Positions 1 to 8,422 of a stretch of 64,000 nucleotides of DNA are shown here, piece after piece (position 1 is the stretch's first letter; each line of letters begins with the position of its first letter). The notes under the pieces were generated by a model. That model saw only the letters and a program-made list of their open reading frames with translations. It did not search any database and was not told where the DNA came from. Source of the DNA: Halopiger goleimassiliensis (GTDB lineage Archaea; Halobacteriota; Halobacteria; Halobacteriales; Natrialbaceae); assembly GCF_000455345.1 (NCBI RefSeq), contig NZ_HG315691.1:630217-694216 (forward strand). The letters are read 5' to 3'. Position numbers and translations under genes: made by a program.

Positions 1-2454
1 CAGTTGGTAGTCGACTTCGTCTCCGTCGTCGTCCATCAGGTACAGTTCCTGCGTAGCGGTGTCTCCACCCTGGAACGCGTACGTCCAGGGGGCCGGATCG
101 TCGCCGAGACTCAGGCCGAAGTCCGTGGTTGTCTCGCCGCCGGCGGGAACGGTGAGGTCGTCAGTGAACGACCCGACGCCCTGGAGGGTCCACATCAGCG
201 TTCCGTTCTGCGGTTCGTCGGCCGGGTTCGCGACCGTGATGTTCCCGGTTCGCATCTGATTGACGACCAGGTCCTCCTCGAGCACGTCGTGGTCGACGAT
301 CTCGAGCGATTCGAGGTCGGTCACTTCCTCGACGACGTCGGTCGGTCCGGTTTCGACCACCTCCGGATCGGAGTGCAGTCCCTCGAAGGTGTGCTCGAGG
401 ACGAGTTTCCCGTTCGCGCCGTCGTCGACGGTGACGTTGAGCGTCGTGTCTGCGGTCACCGGCTCTTCGAATCCGTGGGATTCGTCGAGAGGCAGTTCGG
501 TTCCGTCGAACGCGACGGAGACGTTCTCCGCGGCGACCGTCGACTCCTCGGCGAGCGCGACGGTCAGGCTCTCGAGGTGTGCGACCTCGAGCGGCAGGCT
601 GAACTCGCTGCCGGCTTCGATCTCGTCGGGTTGCTCGCCCGCGAACGCCAGCTCGAGTTCTCGCTGGACGCCGATGTCTACCGACGCCGAGTCGCCTTCC
701 TCGACGGTTACCGTCGTAGCGTTGTCGGTGTAGCCGAAGGCGTCGGTCGCGGTGAGGTCGTACGCCCCCGCCGGGACCTCGAACGCGTAGCCGTCACCCG
801 CGTACGTCGTTTCTCGGTCGGCCTGCTCGAGAGTGACGCGGGTCGGCTCCTCCACGACGTCTCCCTGATCGTCGACGACGTCGCCCGTGATCGTGGCCGA
901 CTGGTCGTCGATCGCCGCGGACGCGGCGTAGGCGTCGACGATGCCGTATCCGTATCGCGCGTCGCGAACGTCGTCGTCGAACAGCTTCGCCACCTGCTCG
1001 CCCGACACCGTTCCCGCGTCGGTTCGAACGCTGGCGCTGATGTCTTCCGGGTACGGTTTCGTGGCCGTCTCCTCGAGAACGGACTTGATCTCGGTCGGCT
1101 CGAGGCTCTCGTCCTGTGCCCGCAACAGGGCGACGACGCCGGACACGTGCGGTGCTGCCATGCTGGTTCCGCTGTACGCGTCGCTGTACTGGCCGTTCGG
1201 GACGCTACTCAAGACGTCGACGCCGGGTGCGGAGACGTCGGGCGTGACGTAGTTCTCGGGCCAGGTGTCGGGAGCGATGAACCCCCAGTCCTCGGCGGTG
1301 TCGACTTTAGCACCCGTCGAGAAGTCGGCGATCTGACGGTCGACGTCGCTCGCCCCGACGGCGGTCGAGTTGTAGACGTTCGCGGGCGTGCCTTCGGCGG
1401 TGGGGCCGTCGTTCCCGGTCGACGTCACGACGATCGTCTCCGCTTCTTCCGCGTTCTGGATCACGTCGATGTAGATGCCGGCGTAGCCGCCACCCCCGAG
1501 ACTCATGTTGACGACGTCGACGTCTTCCTCGACTGCCCACTCGATACCGGCGACGATCTGAGCCAGCGTTCCGCCGTCGTCGAGGACCTTCCCGGCGTAC
1601 AGTTCGGCCTCGGGTGCGACGCCGATGTTGATTCCGGAGTCGTCGCCGCCGAGTACCGTTCCGGCGACGTGAGTCCCGTGACCATCGAAGTCGACCGGTT
1701 CGCTGCCTTCCATCAGGTCGCCGTGCTCGTCGAACCGAGCCCAGTTGTTCTCCGCGTCGAAGTCGTCGAACTCCTGATGGTCGGCGTCCAGACCGGTGTC
1801 GAGGACGGCGACCGACGTCCCCTCGCCTTTCGTACCGTACTCGTCCCAGACCTTCGGCGCGTTGATCTGCTCGAGGCCATACGTCGTGAGGCCGTACTGG
1901 CTGTCGGCAGCCGCCGATGCCGCGGTCTCACCGCCGGAGGCCGATTCGGGTTCGACTCGCTCGACCTCGTAGTTGGGGTGCAGTTCCGTCACACCGTCGA
2001 TTCGCGTGAGGTCCTCAAGATGGTCGGCGTCGACCTCGACTAACGCGGCGTTGATAATCCAGAACTCGTTGACGATCTCCATGTCGTCGCCCAGTTCCTC
2101 GGCGTAGAACTCGAGTTGCGACTGGGTGATCTCGGCTTCCTGTTTCAGTGCCGTCTGCGAATCGGTCGTCGGCTGGACGTCCCCGGTCGCCTGGGTGTAC
2201 GTCTCCGACTCGGCAGCGTCCATCCGGACGAATACCTCGACGACGTCCGTCTGGGCTGTCGCCTGTTCGAGCTCCGACTCAACGTGAACGTCCGTTCCGG
2301 ACTGCGTCTCCAGTTCGTCGACTGTGAAATCCTGTACGTCCGTCCCCCCATTTGCACCCGCCGTTCCCCCTGCGGCGAGAGCGACCGACGAGGTCGCAAT
2401 CAACAGCGCAACTGTAACGACGAGTGCCTTTGTTAGGTACTGACTGTCTCTCAT
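1..2454 (-). CDS. Secreted subtilisin-like serine protease (partial, C-terminus outside window)
   Basis: Extracellular S8-family protease. The first 818 residues are visible; the C-terminus lies beyond base 1. Residues 1-27 form a Sec-type signal peptide (hydrophobic core after RDSQYLTK, ending near ALA) with no twin arginine. An I9-like propeptide region follows, then the catalytic domain with Asp219 (VLDTGLD), His259 (DGHGTHVAG) and Ser431 (GTSMAAPH). After the catalytic domain comes a carboxypeptidase-regulatory-like beta domain, then further beta-rich, acidic sequence. The ATG at 2454 is chosen because it directly precedes the signal peptide; a TATA-like CTTTATTAG lies upstream near 2490. 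The family is sure from the triad. Substrate and any cell anchor are not visible. Overlapping plus-strand open frames are antisense shadows. Confidence 0.93.
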   Translation of the reverse strand, partial: MRDSQYLTKALVVTVALLIATSSVALAAGGTAGANGGTDVQDFTVDELETQSGTDVHVESELEQATAQTDVVEVFVRMDAAESETYTQATGDVQPTTDSQTALKQEAEITQSQLEFYAEELGDDMEIVNEFWIINAALVEVDADHLEDLTRIDGVTELHPNYEVERVEPESASGGETAASAAADSQYGLTTYGLEQINAPKVWDEYGTKGEGTSVAVLDTGLDADHQEFDDFDAENNWARFDEHGDLMEGSEPVDFDGHGTHVAGTVLGGDDSGINIGVAPEAELYAGKVLDDGGTLAQIVAGIEWAVEEDVDVVNMSLGGGGYAGIYIDVIQNAEEAETIVVTSTGNDGPTAEGTPANVYNSTAVGASDVDRQIADFSTGAKVDTAEDWGFIAPDTWPENYVTPDVSAPGVDVLSSVPNGQYSDAYSGTSMAAPHVSGVVALLRAQDESLEPTEIKSVLEETATKPYPEDISASVRTDAGTVSGEQVAKLFDDDVRDARYGYGIVDAYAASAAIDDQSATITGDVVDDQGDVVEEPTRVTLEQADRETTYAGDGYAFEVPAGAYDLTATDAFGYTDNATTVTVEEGDSASVDIGVQRELELAFAGEQPDEIEAGSEFSLPLEVAHLESLTVALAEESTVAAENVSVAFDGTELPLDESHGFEEPVTADTTLNVTVDDGANGKLVLEHTFEGLHSDPEVVETGPTDVVEEVTDLESLEIVDHDVLEEDLVVNQMRTGNITVANPADEPQNGTLMWTLQGVGSFTDDLTVPAGGETTTDFGLSLGDDPAPWTYAFQGGDTATQELYLMDDDGDEVDYQL

Positions 2455-2724
2455 TAATACTGACAGTCCAACTGTACTATTATTCTCTAATAAAGATACC
2501 TCAAGCAGAAATACGTGATCAACTGATACTAGCGTATTGAATATTATTATGTGTATTATCGTTAATTCGAACGCTCAGTTGCCGGAGACGCCGCTCACCC
2601 TGGTGTGATCTGGACGCACGTATCACTCGGTAGAACTGCCAGTATCCGCCACAACGGAACGAAACGGTACGACGAAAAGAGTCGGCTTCCGTCCGGTTCG
2701 GAGGGGACCGAAACGAACTATCGA

Positions 2725-3468
2725 TCAGTCGCTCTGGATGCGCGGCGCGAGCATGTAGGTGACCTGGCCCTGTCCCTCGGCGAAGCCGAAGTAGATCTTG
2801 ACGGGGAACTCCTCGCCGAGCGCCAGCGTCACCTCGGCGTCGCCGGGGATCGCCTTGTTCATGTCCTTCAGGTAATCCAGCGAGAACAGCGAGTGAGCGG
2901 GGCCGACCTGCAGGTCGATCAGGTCTTCCTGGGTGAGTTCGAGGTGGACGTCGTCGGTGTCCCCCTCCGCGTCGACGTAGAAGTACTCGTCGCCCTCCTC
3001 GACGCCGAGCGCGATGTGATCGGAGACCATGTCCGCGGCCGTCACGGAGCGGTTGACGTCCTTGCCCTCGAGGACGACTTCCGCGGGGAGATCGAGGTCC
3101 GGAATGTCCGGCTCCTGGCGGATGGAGTCTGGGTCGATCAGCGCGAGCGTGTACTCGAGCCCGTCGATCTGGATGTGCAGTTTGCGGGTCTCCTCGTCGA
3201 GTTCGAGCTGGATGAGCTGGCCGGATTCGGCCATGCCGGCGATGTCCTCGAGTCGGGTGAGGTCGACGCCGATCGTCCCGCCGTCGGCCTCGTAGGATTC
3301 GAACGCGGCCGCGTCGAGCGAGAGATCGACCATCCCGACGTTGGCGGGGTCGACGGCCCGAATTTCCAGTCCCTCGGGCTCGAGGTGGATCTTGCACTCG
3401 TCGACCAGCACGCTCACCGAATCGAGCGCACTGGTGAGCGTTTCCGCGCTCACGATGGCCTTGAACAT
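2725..3468 (-). CDS. pcn: DNA polymerase sliding clamp (PCNA)
   Basis: Ring-shaped processivity factor for replicative polymerases, FEN1 and DNA ligase. The 247 residues match the usual archaeal PCNA length. The start [11 protein letters not shown], the centre-loop region with [10 protein letters not shown], and the C-terminal APRIQSD are typical of haloarchaeal clamps; the surface is strongly acidic as in halophiles. Two PCNA folds would be residues 1-120 and 125-247. The gene stands alone. On the coding strand a TATA-like CTTTTTAAG lies about 25-30 bases before the ATG, so the mRNA is probably leaderless. A single clamp gene implies a homotrimer. Confidence 0.96.
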   Translation of the reverse strand: MFKAIVSAETLTSALDSVSVLVDECKIHLEPEGLEIRAVDPANVGMVDLSLDAAAFESYEADGGTIGVDLTRLEDIAGMAESGQLIQLELDEETRKLHIQIDGLEYTLALIDPDSIRQEPDIPDLDLPAEVVLEGKDVNRSVTAADMVSDHIALGVEEGDEYFYVDAEGDTDDVHLELTQEDLIDLQVGPAHSLFSLDYLKDMNKAIPGDAEVTLALGEEFPVKIYFGFAEGQGQVTYMLAPRIQSD

Positions 3469-3631
3469 ATGCGTTCCCGTACGGACGGTCGGCTTAAAAA
3501 GCCACCCTTTACGGCCGACGCGAGGGGGGAAGGGATCGCTTACACCCCGCCGATCCGATTCCGTTGCCGGTCCGGTCCCGATGTTGTTCAGTCGTCCGCC
3601 CCCGATGCTGCTCAGTCGTCCGCGATGCCGA

Positions 3632-3880
3632 TCAGTATTCGTCGCGCAATCGGATCTCCTCGTCGGTAATCTCGCCGATCGCGTCGTTGCGAAGCGGGTA
3701 CTCGCTCTGAGCGTCTGGTCCCCAGCCCAGTCGACTTTTGAGTTCGCCGCCGATCTCCTGGTTCGGCTCGACGTAGGCCGTCCCCTCCTCGTCGTTGACG
3801 TCGATCACGACGCCGATCTCGTCGCCGTTGCTGTCGATCACGCGCTTGCCGCCGTCTTCGGTGCCGATCTCCTGGCTCAT
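3632..3880 (-). CDS. Small PRC-barrel-like haloarchaeal protein
   Basis: 82-residue acidic protein of unknown function. The order [15 protein letters not shown], then TAYVEP, then [13 protein letters not shown] resembles the PRC-barrel beta fold found in RimM and reaction-centre H subunits. The same domain, with clear residue-by-residue similarity, forms the N-terminus of the protein at 8423-9238, so the two are paralogues. No catalytic residues, signal or membrane segment are visible. It lies between PCNA and another small protein, all on the minus strand, but the spacing does not suggest one operon. The ATG at 3880 gives the complete domain. Confidence 0.8.
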   Translation of the reverse strand: MSQEIGTEDGGKRVIDSNGDEIGVVIDVNDEEGTAYVEPNQEIGGELKSRLGWGPDAQSEYPLRNDAIGEITDEEIRLRDEY

Positions 3881-3984
3881 AGTCGGCCGTCCACGCTTCG
3901 AGGGGATAACTGCCGGCCCGGAGTTCGCAACCGACGGCGCGCCGGTCGCTCAACAGCCGGCGCGTTCCGCCGAGAAAGAGCCGG

Positions 3985-4254
3985 CTACGATTCGATTTTC
4001 GCCACGATCTCGCGGGCCTGTTCCTCGGCCTTCTCCTCGCCGACGGTCTTCGGGAGCAGGACGCTGGTCACCTCCCAGTCGTCCTCGCCCTCGAGTTTGC
4101 CGGTTCGGACCTCGCTGCCCGCGGAAACCGATTCGGCCGGGTTCTCCGCCCAGTCGGGCGTTCGAATCTCGTCGTACCGGTCGGGGTCCCGGAACCGGAC
4201 GTGGATGTAATCGTCCTCCGATTCTACCGCGTGGACGTCTGGTGCGTCCGCCAT
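3985..4254 (-). CDS. Conserved small haloarchaeal protein, function unknown
   Basis: 89-residue acidic protein beginning MADAPDVHAVESEDDYIHVR. I do not recognise a named family. The first two thirds look beta-rich; the C-terminal part (GEEKAEEQAREIVAKIES) is a predicted amphipathic helix. There are no cysteines, no signal peptide and no membrane segment. It is divergent from the uracil-DNA glycosylase homologue starting at 4396, with about 140 bases between them. Coding is supported by acidic halophile composition and strong third-position GC in this frame. Confidence 0.75.
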   Translation of the reverse strand: MADAPDVHAVESEDDYIHVRFRDPDRYDEIRTPDWAENPAESVSAGSEVRTGKLEGEDDWEVTSVLLPKTVGEEKAEEQAREIVAKIES

Positions 4255-4395
4255 ACGCGCCCTCCGGCGGCCGGGCGCGTAACTGACGACCTTGAATACG
4301 CCCGGTAGCGGACTCGATTGCCGCCGTCACCGTGTGGAGACGCGGCGTGCGTACGCAGGGAAAGGTTGGTTCCTGGGCCGGATGGAGTACCCGCT

Positions 4396-4962
4396 ATGAG
4401 CGACGCGGACGACGCGGCGACCGACTGGACGTTCGAGGAGGTTTTCGCCGACGCGCTCGAGGCGGTGCCCGACGAGCACCGCGATCCCGAGCGGTTCGTC
4501 CCCGGCGTCGGGCCGCTGTCGGCGGACGCGATGCTCGTCGGCGAGGCTCCGGGCGAGCAGGAGGTGAACCAGGGCGAACCGTTCGTCGGGCAGGCTGGCC
4601 ACCAACTCGATCGCGCGCTCGAGGCGATCGGCTACGACCGGCGCGACCTCTACGTCACCAACCTGGTCAAGGTGCGCCCGCCGGAAAACCGCGATCCCCG
4701 GGTTGCGGAGATCGAGGCCTGGCGGCCGGTGCTCGAGGCCGAACTCGAGCGGGTCGACCCCGCCGTCCTCGTCCCGCTGGGAAGTTTCGCGGCGCAGGAA
4801 CTGCTCGAGGCCGACGAGACGATCACCGACCTGCACGGGCGGAAAATTTCGTCCGATGGGCGTACGATCGTCCCCTGTTTCCACCCCGCGGCGGCGCTGT
4901 ACGACCGGAGCAAGGTCGCGACGATCGAAGCGGACCTCGAGACGGCGCTCGAGTTGGCTTGA
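4396..4962 (+). CDS. Uracil-DNA glycosylase superfamily protein (family 4-like) without Fe-S cysteines
   Basis: Predicted base-excision repair glycosylase acting on uracil in DNA. It has the superfamily water-activating motif region GEAPGEQE, the downstream PFVGQAG, the NLVKVRPPENR segment and the distal CFHPAAALY motif, in the order and spacing of family 4 enzymes. Canonical family 4 proteins carry four cysteines that bind a 4Fe-4S cluster: two near the N-terminus, one in KCRPP, and one shortly after. Here KCRPP reads KVRPP, the next position is Trp, and the N-terminal pair is absent; the only Cys lies beside the FHP motif. The ATG at 4396 gives 188 residues. An upstream in-frame start at 4318 adds a non-acidic stretch and is less likely. 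Confidence 0.85.
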   Translation: MSDADDAATDWTFEEVFADALEAVPDEHRDPERFVPGVGPLSADAMLVGEAPGEQEVNQGEPFVGQAGHQLDRALEAIGYDRRDLYVTNLVKVRPPENRDPRVAEIEAWRPVLEAELERVDPAVLVPLGSFAAQELLEADETITDLHGRKISSDGRTIVPCFHPAAALYDRSKVATIEADLETALELA

Positions 4963-5056
4963 CGGGGGCGCGCGGTGACCGCCGTCGGTAGCCTGGGGGT
5001 TCGGACCCTGGGGTGGGTTGTCGACGACGACCTCGTATCGCAACTACTAAACCCTA

Positions 5057-5072
5057 TTTAGGCAGACCTAAA
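5057..5072. promoter_or_regulatory. DtxR/Idr-type iron operator before the ABC permease
   Basis: Perfect 16-bp palindrome TTTAGGCAGACCTAAA ending five bases before the permease ATG. The half-sites TTAGG and CCTAA separated by four bases match the known DtxR/IdeR operator core. The same palindrome with a different centre lies before the binding-protein gene at 7098. An iron-responsive repressor bound here would cover the region between the TATA box and the start codon. The regulator itself is not in this window. Confidence 0.82.
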
Positions 5073-5077
5073 CCCAT

Positions 5078-6187
5078 ATGGACGGTTCGCACGCGGCGGG
5101 GAGTCGGAACGCGCCTCGGGAGCGCGAGCAGTGGTTGACGGGGACGCTTGCGATGTTCTGTCTGGCGAGTACGGCGATCACCCTCGCCGCCGGATTCGTC
5201 CAGATCAGTTTCGGTTCCTACTCGATGTCGTTTGCCGAGGCCTGGCGAGCACTCGCCGATCCGGAGATCGTCTTCGACGCGGACGTCTGGCGGGCGTTCG
5301 CGTTCGATACCGACCTGCCGGAGATGGATACTCCAAATCTCGTCGTCTGGACCATCCGACTGCCGCGGGTGTTCGTCGCGATCATCGCCGGGGCCACCCT
5401 GGCCGTCTCGGGTGCGATCTTCCAGGCGGTGACGCGGAACGAACTCGCGAGCCCGTTCGTCCTCGGGGTGAGTTCCGGGGCCGGATTCGTCGTGCTGGCG
5501 ACGCTGGTCGTCTTCAGCGGCTTCGCGCAGTTGCTGCCGCTGTTCGCCGCCCTGGGTGGCTCGATCGCGTTCCTGATCGTCTACCTCATCGCCTGGAAAG
5601 GCGGGACCAGCCCGGTGCGCCTCGTGCTCGCCGGCGTCATCGTCAACATGGTCTTCCAGTCGCTCCAGCAGGGGCTGTTCTTCTTCACCGACGACGTCGG
5701 CGTCGTCCAGACGGCCATCGCGTGGCTGACGGGGTCGCTGACGGGCACCGGCTGGGACGAGGTCCGGATCGCAATTTTGCCCGCCGTCTTCGCCATCGTT
5801 CTCGCCCTCGCCGGCGCACGGCAACTCAACGTCCTGATGCTCGGCGAGGACACCGCGCAGGCGCTCGGAATGCACGTCGAACGCACCCGATTCCTGCTCT
5901 CGAGCGTCGCCATTCTCGCCGCGAGTACCGCTATCGCCGTCGCCGGCATCGTCAGCTTCTTCGGACTCGTGGTGCCCCACATCGTCCGCAACGTCGTCGG
6001 CAGCGACTACCGACAGCTGATGATCGGCTGTCTGTTCGCCGGACCGGCGCTGATGGTCGCTGCAGACGTCGGTGCCCGGCTGGCGATCGAGGGAACCCAG
6101 ATGCCCGTCGGCATCGTCACCGGACTGCTCGGCGGCCCCTACTTCCTCTACCTGATGCGCAAGCAACACACCATGGGTGAGCTCTGA
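5078..6187 (+). CDS. FecCD/BtuC-type ABC transporter permease (iron-siderophore class)
   Basis: Membrane subunit of an importer for iron-siderophore, haem or cobalamin-type ligands. The 369 residues hold about ten predicted membrane segments. The FecCD pattern is clear: RLPRVFVAIIAGATLAVSG, NELASPFVLGVSSGAGF, and the coupling-helix region around ALGMHVERTR. It is the first gene of a three-gene transport unit: its stop overlaps the ATPase ATG by one base, and the binding protein follows. The ATG at 5078 sits just after an iron-type palindrome, so transcription is probably leaderless and repressed by iron. Iron as substrate is inferred from this operator; sequence alone cannot exclude cobalamin. 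Confidence 0.93.
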   Translation: MDGSHAAGSRNAPREREQWLTGTLAMFCLASTAITLAAGFVQISFGSYSMSFAEAWRALADPEIVFDADVWRAFAFDTDLPEMDTPNLVVWTIRLPRVFVAIIAGATLAVSGAIFQAVTRNELASPFVLGVSSGAGFVVLATLVVFSGFAQLLPLFAALGGSIAFLIVYLIAWKGGTSPVRLVLAGVIVNMVFQSLQQGLFFFTDDVGVVQTAIAWLTGSLTGTGWDEVRIAILPAVFAIVLALAGARQLNVLMLGEDTAQALGMHVERTRFLLSSVAILAASTAIAVAGIVSFFGLVVPHIVRNVVGSDYRQLMIGCLFAGPALMVAADVGARLAIEGTQMPVGIVTGLLGGPYFLYLMRKQHTMGEL

Positions 6188-7065
6188 TGTCACGACAGAA
6201 CCAACCCTCCGAGACCGATCCACGGATCGATGCCGAAACACGGGCCACCGACGCCGACGGCGTCGCCGTCGAGAGCGCACTCGTCGGCGACAGCCTCGAG
6301 GTCGGCTATCCGACGACCGACGAGCCGGTCGTCGAGTGCGAACGCATCGACCTGCCCAAGTCCGAGATCACCGCGCTCGTGGGTCCGAACGGCAGCGGAA
6401 AGAGTACGCTGTTGAAGTCGCTGTCGAAACACCTGGAACCCGACGCGGGCACGGTGATGCTCGACGGCCGGTCCGTCGACTCGTTCGACCGCAAGGAGTT
6501 CGCGCGCAACGTGGGCGTGCTGATGCAGGAGACCGATTCCCTCGGGAGCATCAGCGTCGAGGACCTCGTCTATCACGGCCGCTATCCCTACCGGGGGATG
6601 TTCGAGGGCGTCTCCGCGACGGACCGGGAGGCCGTCGAGCGGGCGATCGAACTCGCCGGCATCGAACACCTGCGCGACGCGGAACTCGGCCAACTGAGTG
6701 GCGGCCAGAAGCAGTTGGCCTGGATCGCGATGGTGCTGGCCCAGGACACCGACGTCCTGTTGCTCGACGAACCGACGACGTTCCTCGACGTCCACCACCA
6801 GTTCCGCGTGCTCGAGACGATCCGCGAACTCAACGAGCGCGAGGGTATCACCGTCGCCGTGGTGTTACACGACATCTCACAGGCCGTACGCTTTGCCGAC
6901 TACCTGGTGGCGATGCGCGACGGCGAACTGTACGACTGGGGGCCGCCGGAGGAGGTCGTCACCGAAGAGCTACTCGCGGACGTCTTCGGTATCGAGGCGA
7001 CCGTCATTCAGGACCCCGAACTCCAGGTGTTGCCGAAACGGTCACTGCCGAAGGATCGGACGTAA
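6187..7065 (+). CDS. ABC transporter ATPase of the iron-type importer
   Basis: Cytoplasmic ATPase driving the FecCD-type importer. Motifs are in order: Walker A GPNGSGKST, Q-loop in VLMQETDS, signature LSGGQKQLAW, Walker B DVLLLDEPTTFLD, and H-loop VLHDISQA. All are intact. The 292 residues include about 40 extra acidic, low-complexity residues before the ABC core, common in haloarchaeal FecE-like proteins. The ATG shares one base with the permease stop, so the two are translationally coupled. No separate operator is visible here, consistent with co-transcription from 5057. Confidence 0.94.
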   Translation: MSRQNQPSETDPRIDAETRATDADGVAVESALVGDSLEVGYPTTDEPVVECERIDLPKSEITALVGPNGSGKSTLLKSLSKHLEPDAGTVMLDGRSVDSFDRKEFARNVGVLMQETDSLGSISVEDLVYHGRYPYRGMFEGVSATDREAVERAIELAGIEHLRDAELGQLSGGQKQLAWIAMVLAQDTDVLLLDEPTTFLDVHHQFRVLETIRELNEREGITVAVVLHDISQAVRFADYLVAMRDGELYDWGPPEEVVTEELLADVFGIEATVIQDPELQVLPKRSLPKDRT

Positions 7066-7097
7066 TCGTCGTCGACGTTTCGGAACGCTTTTGTGTT

Positions 7098-7113
7098 TTT
7101 AGGCTGGCCTAAA
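7098..7113. promoter_or_regulatory. DtxR/Idr-type iron operator before the binding-protein gene
   Basis: Perfect palindrome TTTAGGCTGGCCTAAA, three bases before the ATG at 7117. It differs from the 5057 site only in the four central bases, which shows that the half-sites are conserved for binding. Its presence between the ATPase and the binding-protein gene implies a second iron-regulated promoter inside the transport unit. Confidence 0.82.
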
Positions 7114-7116
7114 CAT

Positions 7117-8319
7117 ATGGTCACGGATCCGAACTACACGCGGCGAACACTCCTGCGAACCGGCGCTGTCGTCGCCGGCACCGGGGTACTCGCCGGCTGT
7201 ACGAGCGAGGAAGGTAACGGCGACGGCAACGGCGACGGCGACGAAACCACCGGGAACGGTACCGGCGACGGGAACGGAAACGGAAACGGCGACGACGACA
7301 CGACCGACGAAGACACCGACGGAAACGGGGACGACGCTGGCGGACACACGGCGTCGATCGAGCCGGTCGGTACTGTCGAGTTCGACGCGGTCCCGGAGAC
7401 GTGGGTCGCCGACAACGGCACCTGGGCCGACATGGGGGTCGCGCTCGGCCAGGACCCGCCCGAGGGCCTCTGGCTGACCGGCCGGTACCACACCCAGTAC
7501 TACGACGAGATTCCCGGCCTCGAGGTCAGCAGGGACGGGATGATCGACCTCTACGACGACGGGGTCGACCTCGAGAACTTCTACGAGATCGACGCCGACG
7601 TCCACGTCATGGACCCGAACTTCATGGAGAACCGCTACTCGGACACCATCGACGAGGACGACATCGACGCCATCGAGAACCTCGGTCCGATCTTCGGCAG
7701 CACGATCTTCTCGCGGGACTACCAGTGGCGCGGCGAATACGAGTACTACACGCTGTACGAGGCGTTCGAACGGCTCGCGGACGTCTTCCAGGAGCAAGCG
7801 CGTTACGATGCGTTCGAGTCCCTTCACGACGAGTTCCAGTCACGGCTCGCGGAGCACGTCTCCGGCGAGGAACCCGAAGTCGGAGTCCTGTGGCCGATGG
7901 AAGACGACGAGTTCCTGCCGTACTCGATCGACGAGGGGACCAGTTTCAAGCACCTGAACGACCTCGGCGTCGACGACGCGATCGCGGCCGCGAACATCTC
8001 GGACTTCCACGACTCCCGGGGTCGAATCGACTACGAGGACGTCCTCGAGATCGATCCCGACGTCCTCCTCCTCCGGGGCCACGAGCACCTTACGACGACG
8101 GAGTTCGAGGAGACGGTGCTGGCCGACCTGAAAAACCACAACATCGCCAGCAACCTCACCGCCGTCCAGAACGACGACGTCTACCAGGCCGGCCCGCTCC
8201 ACCAGGGGCCGATCATCAACCTCGTCGTGACCGAACGGACCGCCCAGCAGCTCTACGACGTCGACGAGCAGTTGTTCGATCGTGAGCGCGTCGGCGAAAT
8301 CGTCACCGGCGACCTGTAG
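7117..8319 (+). CDS. Iron-type ABC transporter substrate-binding lipoprotein
   Basis: Cell-surface ligand-binding subunit, 400 residues, helical-backbone (BtuF/FhuD) type. The N-terminus has a Tat motif (RRTLLRTG), a hydrophobic stretch and a lipobox LAGC, so it is probably exported folded and lipid-anchored. A Gly/Asp/Asn-rich linker of about 40 residues follows before the folded domain. An open frame extends to GTG 7093, but that start would put translation inside the operator and add residues before the Tat signal; ATG 7117 is correct. The C-terminal lobe has the pattern YEDVLEIDPDVLLLRG typical of periplasmic binding proteins of this class. Ligand identity is inferred from the iron operators. 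Confidence 0.93.
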   Translation: MVTDPNYTRRTLLRTGAVVAGTGVLAGCTSEEGNGDGNGDGDETTGNGTGDGNGNGNGDDDTTDEDTDGNGDDAGGHTASIEPVGTVEFDAVPETWVADNGTWADMGVALGQDPPEGLWLTGRYHTQYYDEIPGLEVSRDGMIDLYDDGVDLENFYEIDADVHVMDPNFMENRYSDTIDEDDIDAIENLGPIFGSTIFSRDYQWRGEYEYYTLYEAFERLADVFQEQARYDAFESLHDEFQSRLAEHVSGEEPEVGVLWPMEDDEFLPYSIDEGTSFKHLNDLGVDDAIAAANISDFHDSRGRIDYEDVLEIDPDVLLLRGHEHLTTTEFEETVLADLKNHNIASNLTAVQNDDVYQAGPLHQGPIINLVVTERTAQQLYDVDEQLFDRERVGEIVTGDL

Positions 8320-8422
8320 ATCCCGACGTCCACGCAACCGCGTTCGGTTTTGGCACGTCCCGATCGATCGGGCTGGGAGTGCAGGCACGAAGGGCTTCCC
8401 ACGACCGGGGTAACCCACTGGT

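Noticed and set aside
4-2043. Long plus-strand open frame of 679 codons
   Set aside because: It is antisense to the subtilase, whose triad and signal are unmistakable; the frame is a by-product of high GC and RNY-type codon bias.
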